A stretch of 29,563 nt of DNA from CAVSIS01 sp963814875 (GTDB taxonomy: Bacteria; Acidobacteriota; Thermoanaerobaculia; Thermoanaerobaculales; Sulfomarinibacteraceae). The translations under genes were made by a program, and so were the position numbers. The notes under the pieces were generated by a model that ran no database searches, was not told the origin of the DNA, and worked only from the letters and a program-made list of their open reading frames with translations. Below, one piece after another: positions 1-7,667 of the stretch; the first letter of the stretch is position 1, and every line of letters starts with the position of its first letter. The stretch covers positions 1 through 29,563 of the forward strand of contig CAWFFJ010000007.1 in assembly GCA_963814875.1 (NCBI GenBank), given 5' to 3'.

Positions 1-498
1 AGCGGCCGCACGGTAGAACGCACCCTACTGGCTCTCGCCACGCCCCCCTCCGCACAGGGGCGCTTGAGGCGCGCGCCCCTGTGCAGGCTTGTGCCGCGCC
101 ACGCAGTACGGCTGCGGCCGCGGGATCGGCGCGGAGGGCGCGACGGTGTGAGGCGTCGGAAACCTCCTCACGGCTGCGAATCGCGACTGAGGTGCGATCT
201 GCTGCGGAGAGCCGAAGGACGTCGGGTCGGACCTGAGGGAGCAGCCGGATGTCGGTGCGACGAACCGGTCGGGTTTCGCAGCGATGCCGGCGACGGTTCT
301 GGAGCGCACCGGACACCGCGGCTTCCAAGACCTCTGAAAATCCGGTTCATGATACCTCGTCGCGCGAAATCTCGCGTTCCTTGGTAGGGATCACTCAAGC
401 TGCCACTGCAGACGAGCGGAACGGATGGCTGACCGGGCATGCAACAGCGCTGCACTCCCGGCACGACCGCCGATCCGGAACCCGCCAGGAGGAAGCGC
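1..498. other. gene-less leader region upstream of the first gene
   Basis: I see no convincing coding region here. The short open frames on both strands are Arg/Pro/Ser-rich and look like GC-driven shadows. The stretch holds a perfect 12-bp hairpin (52-84, listed separately), a small hairpin CGCGA-AATC-TCGCG at 363-376, and the ribosome binding site of the gene starting at 499. It presumably contains that gene's promoter, but I could not identify -35/-10 boxes with confidence. Confidence 0.5.
52..84. terminator. perfect 12-bp hairpin, possible terminator
   Basis: GCACAGGGGCGC (52-63) pairs perfectly with GCGCCCCTGTGC (73-84) across a 9-nt loop. There is no T-tract on either side, so it is either a rho-independent-like structure lacking the U-run or a general stem-loop at the end of a gene left of the window. 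The perfect pairing is directly visible. The terminator role is a guess. Confidence 0.4.
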
Positions 499-3294
499 AT
501 GTCCCGTCAAGACCACTTGTCGTCGCCCTCATCCACCTCATCCTCCCCGCGTCAAAGGCGGCCGCGCGCAGCCGGGCTCGTCGTCGCGGCGGTAGTGCTC
601 CTGCTCGGGGCTGGGCAGGGCGTTCTCGCGAGCACGCCTCGCACCGCTCAGTTCCAGATCAACACCGTGACCGGCAGCTATCAGGAGCATCCGAAGATCG
701 CCTTCGACGCGGCCGGCAACTTCATCGTAGTCTGGGAGAGCTACTCCTCGGGAGGCACCGATACCGACGGACTCTCGATCCAGGCTCGCGTCGTCACCGC
801 GGACGGCACCCCGGTTGGGTCTGATTTCCAGGTCAACACCTCGACCGCCAACAGGCAGTTTTCGCCCGCGGTGGCGATGAGCTCGAGCGGCTCTTTCGTC
901 GTCGTCTGGGTGAGCGATCACGCCGCCTCGAACGACTTCAACATCATGGCCCAGCGCTACAGCGCTGCCGGCGCCAAGGTCGGACCCGAGCTCCTGGTCA
1001 ACAGCGCCTACACCGCAGGCAACCAGCTCGTGCCGGCAGTCGCGCTGGCGGAAAACGGCGACTTCGTCGTCGTGTGGCGCAGCGACGGAGGCGCCGGAGG
1101 GGACCCCGACATCAGCATTCAGGGCCGGCGCTTCAGTGCGGCGAACGGCACCTTCTTCGACCAGTTCCTGGTCAACGACATCACCTCCGGCGATCAGGAC
1201 ACGCCGGTCATCGCGACCGACGGCAACCTCGCCTACCTCGTCGCATGGATGCACCCGGCGACAAGCAACGACATCGCGATCCGCTACTTCAACGCGGACG
1301 AGCTGGTCGCTGCCGGCATGACCGCCGCCGCGCCCCAGCAGACCGCCAACACCTTCCCGAGCGGGTCCCAGACCGCTCCGTCGGTCGCCATGGCCGCGGA
1401 CGGCCGCGCCGCCGTGGCCTGGGAGAGCTTCGGCGCCTCCTTCGGAAACGACAACGCCCGCATCTCGGTCCAGGCCCGCCGCCTCGATGCCGACGGCGCG
1501 TTCATCGACGGCAACGACGTCCAGGTCAACACCTATGTCGATTCCGATCAGCGCTACCCCTCGGTGACCATGGGCCCGAACGGGTACAACGCCTTCGCCT
1601 GGCAGAGCTACGGCTCCACCGGGAACGACAACTCCGACTACAGCATCCAGCTCAGGGCGTTCGACGCGTCGGGGACGGCGCTCGACCCGACCGACGTCCA
1701 GGCCAACACCTACACCACGAACGAGCAGGTCTTTCCCGCGGTCGCACTCGCCCCGAACGGTCGCATGCTCGTCGCCTGGGAGAGCATCGGCGGCACCGGC
1801 ACCGATCTCTACGACTACAGCATTCAGGGTCGCCTGTACGACGTCTTCGCCCCGGCCGCCACCTCGGTGGCCCTGCCGGCGGTCGCCAGGGTTCAGGGCG
1901 CCGGGGCATTCTTCACGTCCCGCATCGACCTGTTCGGCTCCGCCACCGCAGCCCGGCAGGTGTCCGTCACCTACACCCCGCGGGCCGACCTGGGCGGCGC
2001 GACCCGCACGGCGCTCGTGGCTCTGCCGGCCGGGGTCCAGCTCGAGGTCAGCGACCCGCTCGCGGCCTGGTTCGGGTTCAGCGGCCCCGACGCGGCCGTG
2101 GGCAGCCTGCTGCTCGACCTTCGAGACGGCAGCGGCGCCGCGAGCTCCGACCAGCTCTTCGCCCAAAGCGTGGTCTTCGCCCGCAAGAGCGACGGCAGCG
2201 AGTTCGGCCAGTTCTTCCCGGCGCTCAAGGACGCGGACGCCCTTTCGGCCGGCCAGGTGGGCTACCTGGCGAGCACCGTCAACGCCCAGGTCTACCGGGT
2301 CAACGTGGGCCTGATGGGCCTCGCGAACGGCACCCGGGTCACCGTGACACCGATGGACCGGATCGGCTCGCCGCTTGCCGCAGGCCAGACCTTCGACCTC
2401 GACAACGGAGCCAACCGCCAGCTCAACAACATATTCAGCGCCTTCGGGTTGGCCCCGCGCGACAACATCCTGGTCGCGGTGCAGGTCACGGCCGGCAAGG
2501 CGCTCGCGTACGCCAGCATCTTGGACGGCAACATCACGTACACCGGGACCAGCGACCCGACCACCATCCTCCCGGTCACGGCCGGGGCGCCGGAGGTCAC
2601 CCTGCTCGAGCTGGGACCGATCCAGGGGCTCAACGAGTTCAGCGGATCAGCGAGCGTGACGAACTTCAGCCAGGGCAGCGCGACGGTCAAGGCCGACTTC
2701 TTCCTGCGCGGAACGCCGGGCGTCGCCTCCACCACGACCTTCACCATCGCCGGCGGCGCAACCGTCGGCTACGAGGACATCGTCGGGCAGCTGTTCGGGA
2801 TGCAGGGCGTCGGGACCCTGCGCCTGACCACCCAGAACGGTACCCTGATCAGCGCGACTGGACGGGAGTTCGCGGTCTTCCGCAACGGCCAGGGCGCGGT
2901 CGTGGGCACCGCCGGCCAGCTCATCCCGGGCATGCTCCCGGCCGAGAGGCTCCAGGCCGGGGTCACCTACCACCTGCTCGGCCTGCGCGAGGTCCAGAAC
3001 CAGAGCGGTCGCGAGCGCAGTCACCTCGCGGCCTTCAACCCGGGCACGAGCCCCGTCACCCTCACCGTCAAGCTCTTCGATGGCGCTAGCGGCGCCGCCG
3101 AGGGCCAGACCCAGCTCACCGTCCGAGGCGGCGAGCTGATCCAGACCAACGGCATCATCCAGGTCGTGAACGCGAGCCAGAACGGAAACGTCAAGCGGCT
3201 CGAGGTGGCAGCGACCGGACCGGTCTACGTGCGGGCCTTCCGTGTGAACCAGTACGGCGACCCGATCACCATCCCGCCGCAGCGGCAGCAGTGA
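499..3294 (+). CDS. exported repeat protein: seven-bladed beta-propeller-like domain plus beta-sandwich modules
   Basis: This is a 931-aa protein. The ATG at 499 was chosen because AGGAGGA (487-493) sits just upstream; an in-frame ATG at 439 has no such site. Residues 1-46 look like a signal peptide with a long charged n-region, a hydrophobic core (GLVVAAVVLLLGAG) and cleavage near VLAS. From residue 51 to about 450 there are seven degenerate repeats of 55-61 aa, starting near 51, 110, 165, 222, 280, 341 and 400. Each has a QVNT-like start, a P-A-V-A-turn, a VVVW strand and a SIQxR strand. Seven such units suggest a seven-bladed propeller. Residues 460-931 form about four beta-rich modules of roughly 115 aa (LFG..G.G.L.L patterns). 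Module three resembles the one in the broken gene at 9920-10558. No catalytic motif was seen. A cell-surface or secreted binding role is likely, but the exact function is unknown. The gene converges on the sigma-factor gene. Confidence 0.85.
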   Translation: MSRQDHLSSPSSTSSSPRQRRPRAAGLVVAAVVLLLGAGQGVLASTPRTAQFQINTVTGSYQEHPKIAFDAAGNFIVVWESYSSGGTDTDGLSIQARVVTADGTPVGSDFQVNTSTANRQFSPAVAMSSSGSFVVVWVSDHAASNDFNIMAQRYSAAGAKVGPELLVNSAYTAGNQLVPAVALAENGDFVVVWRSDGGAGGDPDISIQGRRFSAANGTFFDQFLVNDITSGDQDTPVIATDGNLAYLVAWMHPATSNDIAIRYFNADELVAAGMTAAAPQQTANTFPSGSQTAPSVAMAADGRAAVAWESFGASFGNDNARISVQARRLDADGAFIDGNDVQVNTYVDSDQRYPSVTMGPNGYNAFAWQSYGSTGNDNSDYSIQLRAFDASGTALDPTDVQANTYTTNEQVFPAVALAPNGRMLVAWESIGGTGTDLYDYSIQGRLYDVFAPAATSVALPAVARVQGAGAFFTSRIDLFGSATAARQVSVTYTPRADLGGATRTALVALPAGVQLEVSDPLAAWFGFSGPDAAVGSLLLDLRDGSGAASSDQLFAQSVVFARKSDGSEFGQFFPALKDADALSAGQVGYLASTVNAQVYRVNVGLMGLANGTRVTVTPMDRIGSPLAAGQTFDLDNGANRQLNNIFSAFGLAPRDNILVAVQVTAGKALAYASILDGNITYTGTSDPTTILPVTAGAPEVTLLELGPIQGLNEFSGSASVTNFSQGSATVKADFFLRGTPGVASTTTFTIAGGATVGYEDIVGQLFGMQGVGTLRLTTQNGTLISATGREFAVFRNGQGAVVGTAGQLIPGMLPAERLQAGVTYHLLGLREVQNQSGRERSHLAAFNPGTSPVTLTVKLFDGASGAAEGQTQLTVRGGELIQTNGIIQVVNASQNGNVKRLEVAATGPVYVRAFRVNQYGDPITIPPQRQQ

Positions 3295-3312
3295 GCGTGG
3301 CGGTGAGGTGTG

Positions 3313-3398
3313 AGGGGTGAGGAGTCAGGATTTGGCAGCAGCGCGGAAATCGGCCTCTTGGCTCCCTCCTCACTCCTTCCTCTTCACTCCTCACCCCT
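3313..3398. terminator. 13-bp inverted repeat between convergent genes
   Basis: AGGGGTGAGGAGT (3313-3325) is the exact reverse complement of ACTCCTCACCCCT (3386-3398), with a 60-nt interior that holds further GAGGAG/CTCCTC repeats. It lies between the stop of the + strand propeller gene (3294) and the stop of the minus-strand sigma gene. The right arm includes the sigma gene's TGA (3391-3393). A bidirectional terminator or mRNA 3'-end stabiliser is plausible. No U-tract was seen. Confidence 0.4.
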
Positions 3399-3966
3399 GA
3401 AGGGCGGGTGGACCGGCGGTCAGCTCGCGGTAGAGCCACGCCCTGGCCATGGCCCAGTCCCGCTTGACCGTGATCTGGGAGACCTCGAGGACGGCCGCGA
3501 CCTCCTCCACCGTGAGGCCGCCGAAATAGCGCAGCTCGACCACCCGCGCCTGCCGCTCGTCCAGCACCGCGAGCCGCTCCAACGCCTGGTTGAGGAGAAG
3601 GATGTCGGTCTCGGGACTCGTTGAAGCGTCGCCCGCATCGTCGAGGGAGATGCGTACGGCGTCGCCTCCCCGCTTCGCAGCCCCCCGTGCACGGGCGTGG
3701 TCGACAAGGATGCGTCGCATGACCTGGGCGGCAACGCCGAAGAACTGCGCCCGGTCGTTCCACTGCGCGCTGCGCTGGTCGACCAGCCGCAGGAAGGCCT
3801 CGTGCACCAGGGCGGTGGGCTGCAGCGTGTGCGACCCGCGTTCCCGCGCCAGCTGAGCGCCTGCCCGTCGTTTGAGCTCGGAGTAGACCAGCGGCACGAG
3901 GCGGTCGAGAGCCTGGCGATCCCCCCGACTCCAAGCCAGCAACAGCTCGGTAACGTCCTCTGCCAA
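3391..3966 (-). CDS. ECF-family RNA polymerase sigma factor (Sigma70_ECF/SigX6 type)
   Basis: This predicted 191-aa sigma factor directs RNA polymerase to a specific promoter set. The frame is open upstream to 4281, but the family normally begins at the DVTELLLAWSRGD segment. A TTG at 3966 with GGAG seven bases upstream fits that start and the usual length of about 190 aa. Region 2 is recognisable as DRLVPLVYSELKRRA, then TALVHEAFLRLVDQ and AQFFGVAAQVMRRILVDHARARG. Region 4 is LERLAVLDERQARVVELRYFGGLTVEEVAAVLEVS followed by TVKRDWAMARAWLYREL, a clear helix-turn-helix. No anti-sigma gene was seen next to it. Members of this family are commonly found beside Ser/Thr kinases, as here: the kinase-TPR gene (4459-6888) lies upstream on the same strand. 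The 492-nt gap between them, with two structured repeats, suggests separate control. Confidence 0.9.
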   Translation of the reverse strand: MAEDVTELLLAWSRGDRQALDRLVPLVYSELKRRAGAQLARERGSHTLQPTALVHEAFLRLVDQRSAQWNDRAQFFGVAAQVMRRILVDHARARGAAKRGGDAVRISLDDAGDASTSPETDILLLNQALERLAVLDERQARVVELRYFGGLTVEEVAAVLEVSQITVKRDWAMARAWLYRELTAGPPALQG

Positions 3967-4043
3967 GTCGCTGCTCCAGTTTCTTCCCCCGGCCGGGTCC
4001 GAGCCAGCATACGGAAGCCCCAGCCCTGCAACAAGTCGGCCTC

Positions 4044-4142
4044 TAGGAGCCTGTAGGGCATAGGCCCGGCGGGGCTCGTAGCGTGTGGGAGGGTTTGCGT
4101 GGGCCTCTGCCCCACAGCCTCCTCTAATGCGCTGCGCGCATT
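4044..4142 (-). repeat. two-hairpin palindromic repeat, copy A (inverted)
   Basis: The large hairpin has arms 4046-4067 and 4101-4122, pairing 19 of 22 positions around a 33-nt loop (80 nt overall, 4044-4123). The small hairpin AATGCGC-TGC-GCGCATT lies at 4126-4142. An extra CCTCCTC (4118-4124) / GAGGAGG (4146-4152) pairing can enclose the small hairpin instead. Read on the minus strand, the order is small hairpin then large hairpin, the same as copies B and C. The arms share the pattern GGAGC..GT...GCA.AG.CCC with copy B. Confidence 0.6.
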
Positions 4143-4239
4143 GCTGAGGAGGGTGCAGGAGGGCCCTGCCGTTGGGCGGACGGTTTCGCCATTCACTGAT
4201 TGGTGGTATCAGGAGAGACAGAGTGCGGTTGAGAATTAT

Positions 4240-4252
4240 CGCGTTATAAGTA
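4240..4252 (-). promoter_or_regulatory. possible promoter element TACTTATAACGCG upstream of the sigma factor
   Basis: On the minus strand TACTTATAACGCG, followed by ATAATTC, forms an isolated AT-rich patch in otherwise GC-rich DNA, roughly 275 nt upstream of the sigma-factor start. A 12/13 match (TACTTATGACGCG) occurs at 12873-12885 upstream of another minus-strand gene. A -10 role is a guess. Confidence 0.25.
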
Positions 4253-4362
4253 CTCTTGATGAGCAAGCAGTTTAGGGGCAACCCGCACGGTTTGTACAGG
4301 CTACTCGGCTATGGCAACACGCCATTCGCCTGATCTCAGCCCACTCGCCTGATTGCCGACCC

Positions 4363-4461
4363 GATGCGCGCAGCGCATCCTTAGGAGCGCGTGCCGCAGA
4401 GCCCCACGCTCGCCTCGACCCGCCCACTTCCCTCCCCGGGGCTATGCGGTACGCGCTCCTA
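4363..4461 (+). repeat. two-hairpin palindromic repeat, copy B
   Basis: The small hairpin GATGCGC-GCA-GCGCATC spans 4363-4379. Two bases later comes an 80-nt large hairpin (4382-4461). Its arms 4382-4398 and 4445-4461 pair over 17 bp with one G-U, then after one mismatch over six more pairs (4400-4405 with 4438-4443), leaving a 32-nt loop. The right arm contains the TAG stop codon of the kinase-TPR gene (4459-4461 on the minus strand). The 15-mer core of the small hairpin is the exact reverse complement of that in copy A. Confidence 0.7.
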
Positions 4462-6888
4462 GCGCGAAGAGCATCGCGCCGCGGCAGCCCGCAGCAGCTC
4501 CCGCTGGGCGGCGGCGTCCTCGTCGAGAGCGCCGTCGGTCTCCACCTCGGCCCACAGCGCGAACGCGAGTCCGGCGAGATTGCGGACCTCGGTGCAGGGG
4601 ACGCCCCGCTGGGAGACCACCGCGGCGAGCGCTCCGGCCAGTCGGGCACGGCCGTTGCGCAGGAGGCTGCGCGCCCTGACGTCCTCCGGGTCGGCCGTCG
4701 AGACCGTCCGCCGGAGCTCAACCGCCTGCTTGTAGTGCGCGACCGACTGACGGGTCCGACCGAGCTGCAGCAGGACGTAGCCCAGGTCCCCGTGGTCAAA
4801 GGAGACGTCGATCATGGTCTCGGGGGAGCCAGGGCGCGCCGCAAGACGCGTCTGGTCGATAGCGAGCGCCGCCTCCAGGCTTTCGAGCGCCCGTTCCGGA
4901 TCGCCCACGACCGACTGGACCGCCCCCACCTTCTTGAACGCGAGTGCGAGGTTGCGCCGGTCCCCGTCGCCCGCCTCTGGCGCCTCGGCGAGAGCGCGGT
5001 ATTGCCCGAGCGCCTCCTCGAAGCCCGCGAGACCGCCCTCGAGATCACCGTCGTCGACCCGCAGCTGCGCCGAGTCCCAGACGCTCGAGATGACGGCGCG
5101 ACGCACCGCCGGATCGTCGGGGGCCGCTTTGGCGGCGGCACTGCGAAGGGCGAGAGCCGTGTCGTACTCCCGCTGCCTCCCCTCGCGGTCCCCAGCGGCA
5201 CCGAGGAGATCGCCGAGTGTGCTGTGGACCCTGGCGAGGGCGAGCTCGGCGTCAAGATCGGCCGGCGCGGAGCGCGCGATGGCCTCGCGCAGCGCGAGCG
5301 CCCGTTGCTGGCTGCGGATCGCGCCGTCGGTGTCACCGAGGTTCGACACCCCAACCCCTCCCTGCACCGCGGCGATCCGCTCGTAGGCCGCGGCGAGCTC
5401 TGCCTGGAGGACTGCGTCGTCTGCCGCCTCACTTTCGAGGCGTTCGAGGTACTCGAGACCCAGCTCGACGATCCGCTTGCGCACCGGAGTCGAGCCGGGA
5501 AGGGCGGCCACGTCGTCGTGGATCTCGAAAATGAAGACCCCTGCCAGGCGCCGTACCTCCTCGAAGCGGCGCTCGGCAGCGGCCCGCTGCTCTCGGGCGA
5601 CATTCGCCTGGTGCACGGTGGCAACGAGGCCGCCGCAAAGGCTCGCGAGCGCGAGTACAGTCGCCGCCACCGCCGCGCGGTGGCGTCCGATGAACTTGCG
5701 GGCTCGGTAGGCGAAGCGGTCGGGACGCGCGCGGATCGGCAGGCCACCGAGATGTCGCCGCAGGTCCTCCGAGAGGTCCACCACCGAGTGGTAGCGGCGC
5801 ATGGGGTCCTTGGCCAGGGCGCGCAGCACGATGGTGTCGAGGTCGCCCTCGAGGCGCCGGCTCAGCCGGCGGACGTTCGCCTCAGGCAGGCCTGCTGGCG
5901 ACTCGGGCGCCATCGGCTCCGCCGCGCCGACGGACGGCGACTGCAGCACCGCCAGGCTTGGCCGCACCGCCTCCTGCTCGCAGATGGCCCGCACGACCTC
6001 CTCGGGGCTGCGCGCGCCGAGGTCGTAGGGCTTGCGCCCGGTGAGCAGCTCGTAGAGCATCACGCCGAGGGCGTAGACGTCGGTAGCGGTCGTCACCGGC
6101 TCGCCGCGCACCTGCTCTGGGCTCGCATACTCTGGCGTCATCCACCAGCCGGTCGCCGTTCCGGCAGTCGCCGGCGCTCCCCCTTCCGGGGCGAGGAGTT
6201 TGGCAATTCCGAAGTCGAGGAGCTTGAGCGTGCCGTCCGTCGTGACCAGGACGTTTGCGGGCTTGAGGTCGCAGTGCACGACCAGCCGACTGTGGGCCAG
6301 GGCAACCGCGCTGCACGCGGTGCGGACCAGCTCGAGACGCGCTGCGACGTCGAGGCCGTGCTCTCGGCAGTAGACGTCGATGTGCTCGCCATCGATGAGC
6401 TCGAGCACGCAGTAGGGGCGCCCGGAGTCGTCAGCGCCACCGTCGAGCAGACGGGCGATATTGGGATGCTCGAGCGAGGCCAGAATCTGGCGCTCGCGCC
6501 GGAAGCGCTCTGCGAAGAACTCGGACTCGAGGTCGGTGTGGAGGAGCTTAAGAGCGACCTCCTTTTCGAAAGCGTCGTCGGCGCGCACCGCCCGATAGAC
6601 GACTCCCATACCGCCTCGGCCGATCTCGGCCGTCACGCGGTAGGGACCGAAGCGTCGCCCCACGGGCGAGGGAGCCGGAGTCTGCAGGTCGCGCAGCAGA
6701 TCCTCGGCCGCTGACGCCTCCAGGAAACGACCAGCGTCCTCCTCGGCCGCGAGCAGGGACTCGAGCTCGGCGCGAAGATCCGGGTCATCCGCAGACACGC
6801 CGTCGAGGAAGCTCTCGCGTTCGGCCCCGTCGAGGCGTTGGGCCTCGACAAAGAGCTCCTTAAGGCGCTCCCACCGCTCCGGATTCAC
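4459..6888 (-). CDS. Ser/Thr protein kinase with TM helix and C-terminal TPR-like domain
   Basis: This is an 809-aa predicted membrane receptor kinase. The GTG at 6888 is preferred: it has GAGG five bases upstream and gives the family-typical N-terminus M-N-P-E-R-W-E-R-L-K-E-L-F. A longer GTG start at 6936 is possible. The kinase domain spans about 80-380: glycine loop GRGGMG (about 90-95), VALK lysine near 114, HCDLKPANVL near 205-214, DFG near 225, and PEYASPEQ near 253-260. The catalytic loop reads HCD instead of HRD, so it is a non-RD variant with the Asp kept. One TM segment (about 406-424, AAVAATVLALASLCGGLVA) is followed by a short charged coiled segment. About 350 residues of helical TPR-like repeats then carry the motif-like D-P-x-x-A-L-E-S-L-E-A-A-L. 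It sits upstream of the ECF sigma on the same strand, a familiar kinase-sigma pairing. Its stop codon lies inside structured repeat B. Confidence 0.9.
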   Translation of the reverse strand: MNPERWERLKELFVEAQRLDGAERESFLDGVSADDPDLRAELESLLAAEEDAGRFLEASAAEDLLRDLQTPAPSPVGRRFGPYRVTAEIGRGGMGVVYRAVRADDAFEKEVALKLLHTDLESEFFAERFRRERQILASLEHPNIARLLDGGADDSGRPYCVLELIDGEHIDVYCREHGLDVAARLELVRTACSAVALAHSRLVVHCDLKPANVLVTTDGTLKLLDFGIAKLLAPEGGAPATAGTATGWWMTPEYASPEQVRGEPVTTATDVYALGVMLYELLTGRKPYDLGARSPEEVVRAICEQEAVRPSLAVLQSPSVGAAEPMAPESPAGLPEANVRRLSRRLEGDLDTIVLRALAKDPMRRYHSVVDLSEDLRRHLGGLPIRARPDRFAYRARKFIGRHRAAVAATVLALASLCGGLVATVHQANVAREQRAAAERRFEEVRRLAGVFIFEIHDDVAALPGSTPVRKRIVELGLEYLERLESEAADDAVLQAELAAAYERIAAVQGGVGVSNLGDTDGAIRSQQRALALREAIARSAPADLDAELALARVHSTLGDLLGAAGDREGRQREYDTALALRSAAAKAAPDDPAVRRAVISSVWDSAQLRVDDGDLEGGLAGFEEALGQYRALAEAPEAGDGDRRNLALAFKKVGAVQSVVGDPERALESLEAALAIDQTRLAARPGSPETMIDVSFDHGDLGYVLLQLGRTRQSVAHYKQAVELRRTVSTADPEDVRARSLLRNGRARLAGALAAVVSQRGVPCTEVRNLAGLAFALWAEVETDGALDEDAAAQRELLRAAAARCSSR

Positions 6889-6900
6889 GTCGTCCTCACC

Positions 6901-6916
6901 GGTCCCTGCCGGGACC
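6901..6916 (-). promoter_or_regulatory. small hairpin just upstream of the kinase ribosome binding site
   Basis: GGTCCC-TGCC-GGGACC is a perfect 6-bp stem ending a few bases before the GAGG Shine-Dalgarno of the GTG start at 6888. It could affect translation initiation. It might also be incidental in such GC-rich DNA. Confidence 0.25.
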
Positions 6917-6984
6917 TCCCCTCGCAGAGCGACCACGGAGCGGTCCGCCCCGCATCCGGTCCGCTCGATCTCCGTGGCGTGCCC

Positions 6985-7212
6985 TCACGCGGACATCGTG
7001 CTCCATCGGGGCGCCCCCCGCAAGATCTTGCCTGCACTTCCGAGGTCAATCAGCTTGTTGTACGGGTCGATCCCGGCTCGCATGGGCCGAGCATCGACGA
7101 CGATCTCGAAGCGAGCCTGGCTGTCGGTGAGGTGGCGCTTCTCGAGGAAGAGCACGGTGGGTCCTCCCAGGTGGTCGCCGTTACCCCCATAACGAACGGG
7201 AGGACGAGATGT
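6985..7212 (-). pseudogene. remnant of the C-terminus of an ABC-permease/M1-type aminopeptidase protein
   Basis: The minus-strand frame between an in-frame TGA (7213-7215) and TGA (6985-6987) encodes 75 residues with no good start codon. The core reads VLFLEKRHLTDSQARFEI then VVDARPMRAGIDPYNKLID. This closely resembles the extreme C-terminus of membrane M1-family aminopeptidase/ABC-permease fusion proteins, which typically end in xxxKPxxAGIDPxNKLIDRxxxDN. That resemblance is from memory, not a search. After LID the usual ending is replaced by unrelated sequence, and nothing recognisable of the rest of the protein is upstream. It looks like a decayed fragment left by deletion, now lying between the RRM gene and the kinase-TPR gene. 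Confidence 0.6.
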
Positions 7213-7325
7213 TCACGGGATGCGGTGAAACCAGTAGCCAATCGTCGCGAGACGGATGGCGATGTTAGGCAGGCTGTCCTCTGTCGCAGGGAGGTGGTGA
7301 GAAGCTCAGGCCAGGGACCGGGCAC

Positions 7326-7355
7326 AAAAACGAACCCCCTCCGCGGGGAGGGGGT
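7326..7355 (-). terminator. intrinsic terminator of the RRM gene
   Basis: On the minus strand ACCCCCTCC pairs with GGAGGGGGT (7334-7342 with 7347-7355) over a 4-nt loop and is followed by TTCGTTTTTG. This is a classic GC stem plus U-tract, beginning 22 nt after the stop of the RNA-binding protein gene. Confidence 0.85.
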
Positions 7356-7376
7356 CGATCAGCCGGGTGAGGTGGC

Positions 7377-7667
7377 TTACCAGCGGTTGCTTCTGGAACG
7401 GCCGCCGCCGCCGTCGCGTTCCTTGGCCTGCGCGACGTCAACCTTGATCGTCCGCCCATCCAGCTCGCTCTCGTTGAGCGCCGCAACGGCCTTGTCGGCC
7501 GCCTCGTCATCGGCGAAGGTCACGAAACCGAACCCACGGGAGCGGCCCGAGTCGCGATCGGTGATGACGGTCGCCTCGGTGATCTCGCCGTGGGGCTCGA
7601 ACGCCGCACGCAGGCCGCGGTCATCAGTGTTCCAGCTCAAACTTCCAACAAACAGCTTCTTTGACAT
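7377..7667 (-). CDS. RRM-type RNA-binding protein
   Basis: This 96-aa protein is a single RNA recognition motif, of the glycine-rich RNA-binding type found in many bacteria. RNP-2 is LFVGSL (5-10) and RNP-1 is RGFGFVTF (44-51), both with the aromatic residues that stack on RNA. The fold order is complete, from KKLFVGSLSW to GRTIKVDVAQAK. The tail (KERDGGGGRSRSNRW) is a short Gly/Arg-rich extension typical of this group. The ATG at 7667 has AGAAGGA a few bases upstream. It is a monocistronic unit with its own intrinsic terminator. Related proteins bind single-stranded RNA and are often cold-induced. Regulation here is not visible. Confidence 0.95.
   Translation of the reverse strand: MSKKLFVGSLSWNTDDRGLRAAFEPHGEITEATVITDRDSGRSRGFGFVTFADDEAADKAVAALNESELDGRTIKVDVAQAKERDGGGGRSRSNRW

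Larger units (their letters stand above)
3967..4458. other. 492-bp intergenic region with two inverted structured repeats
   Basis: This stretch separates the kinase (stop at 4459) from the sigma factor (start at 3966). It is mostly occupied by two copies of an approximately 100-nt two-hairpin repeat in opposite orientation (4044-4142 and 4363-4461). These flank about 220 bp that include the AT-richest patch nearby (4229-4262) and a short direct repeat TCGCCTGAT (around 4327 and 4346). I see no gene. Open frames crossing it have no family resemblance. Confidence 0.6.

Noticed and set aside
538..2166. 542-codon minus-strand frame opposite the propeller gene
   Set aside because: It is a repetitive V/G/E/R shadow of the repeat units; the plus strand has the ribosome binding site, signal peptide and repeat structure.
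1074..3089. 671-codon plus-strand frame inside the propeller gene
   Set aside because: It is an Arg/Gly/Pro-rich out-of-frame translation of the same repeats.
4444..6714. 756-codon plus-strand open frame antisense to the kinase-TPR gene
   Set aside because: It is a GC-driven shadow: composition is Arg/Ala/Gly/Val-rich with no motif, and the opposite strand has a complete kinase with all catalytic residues.
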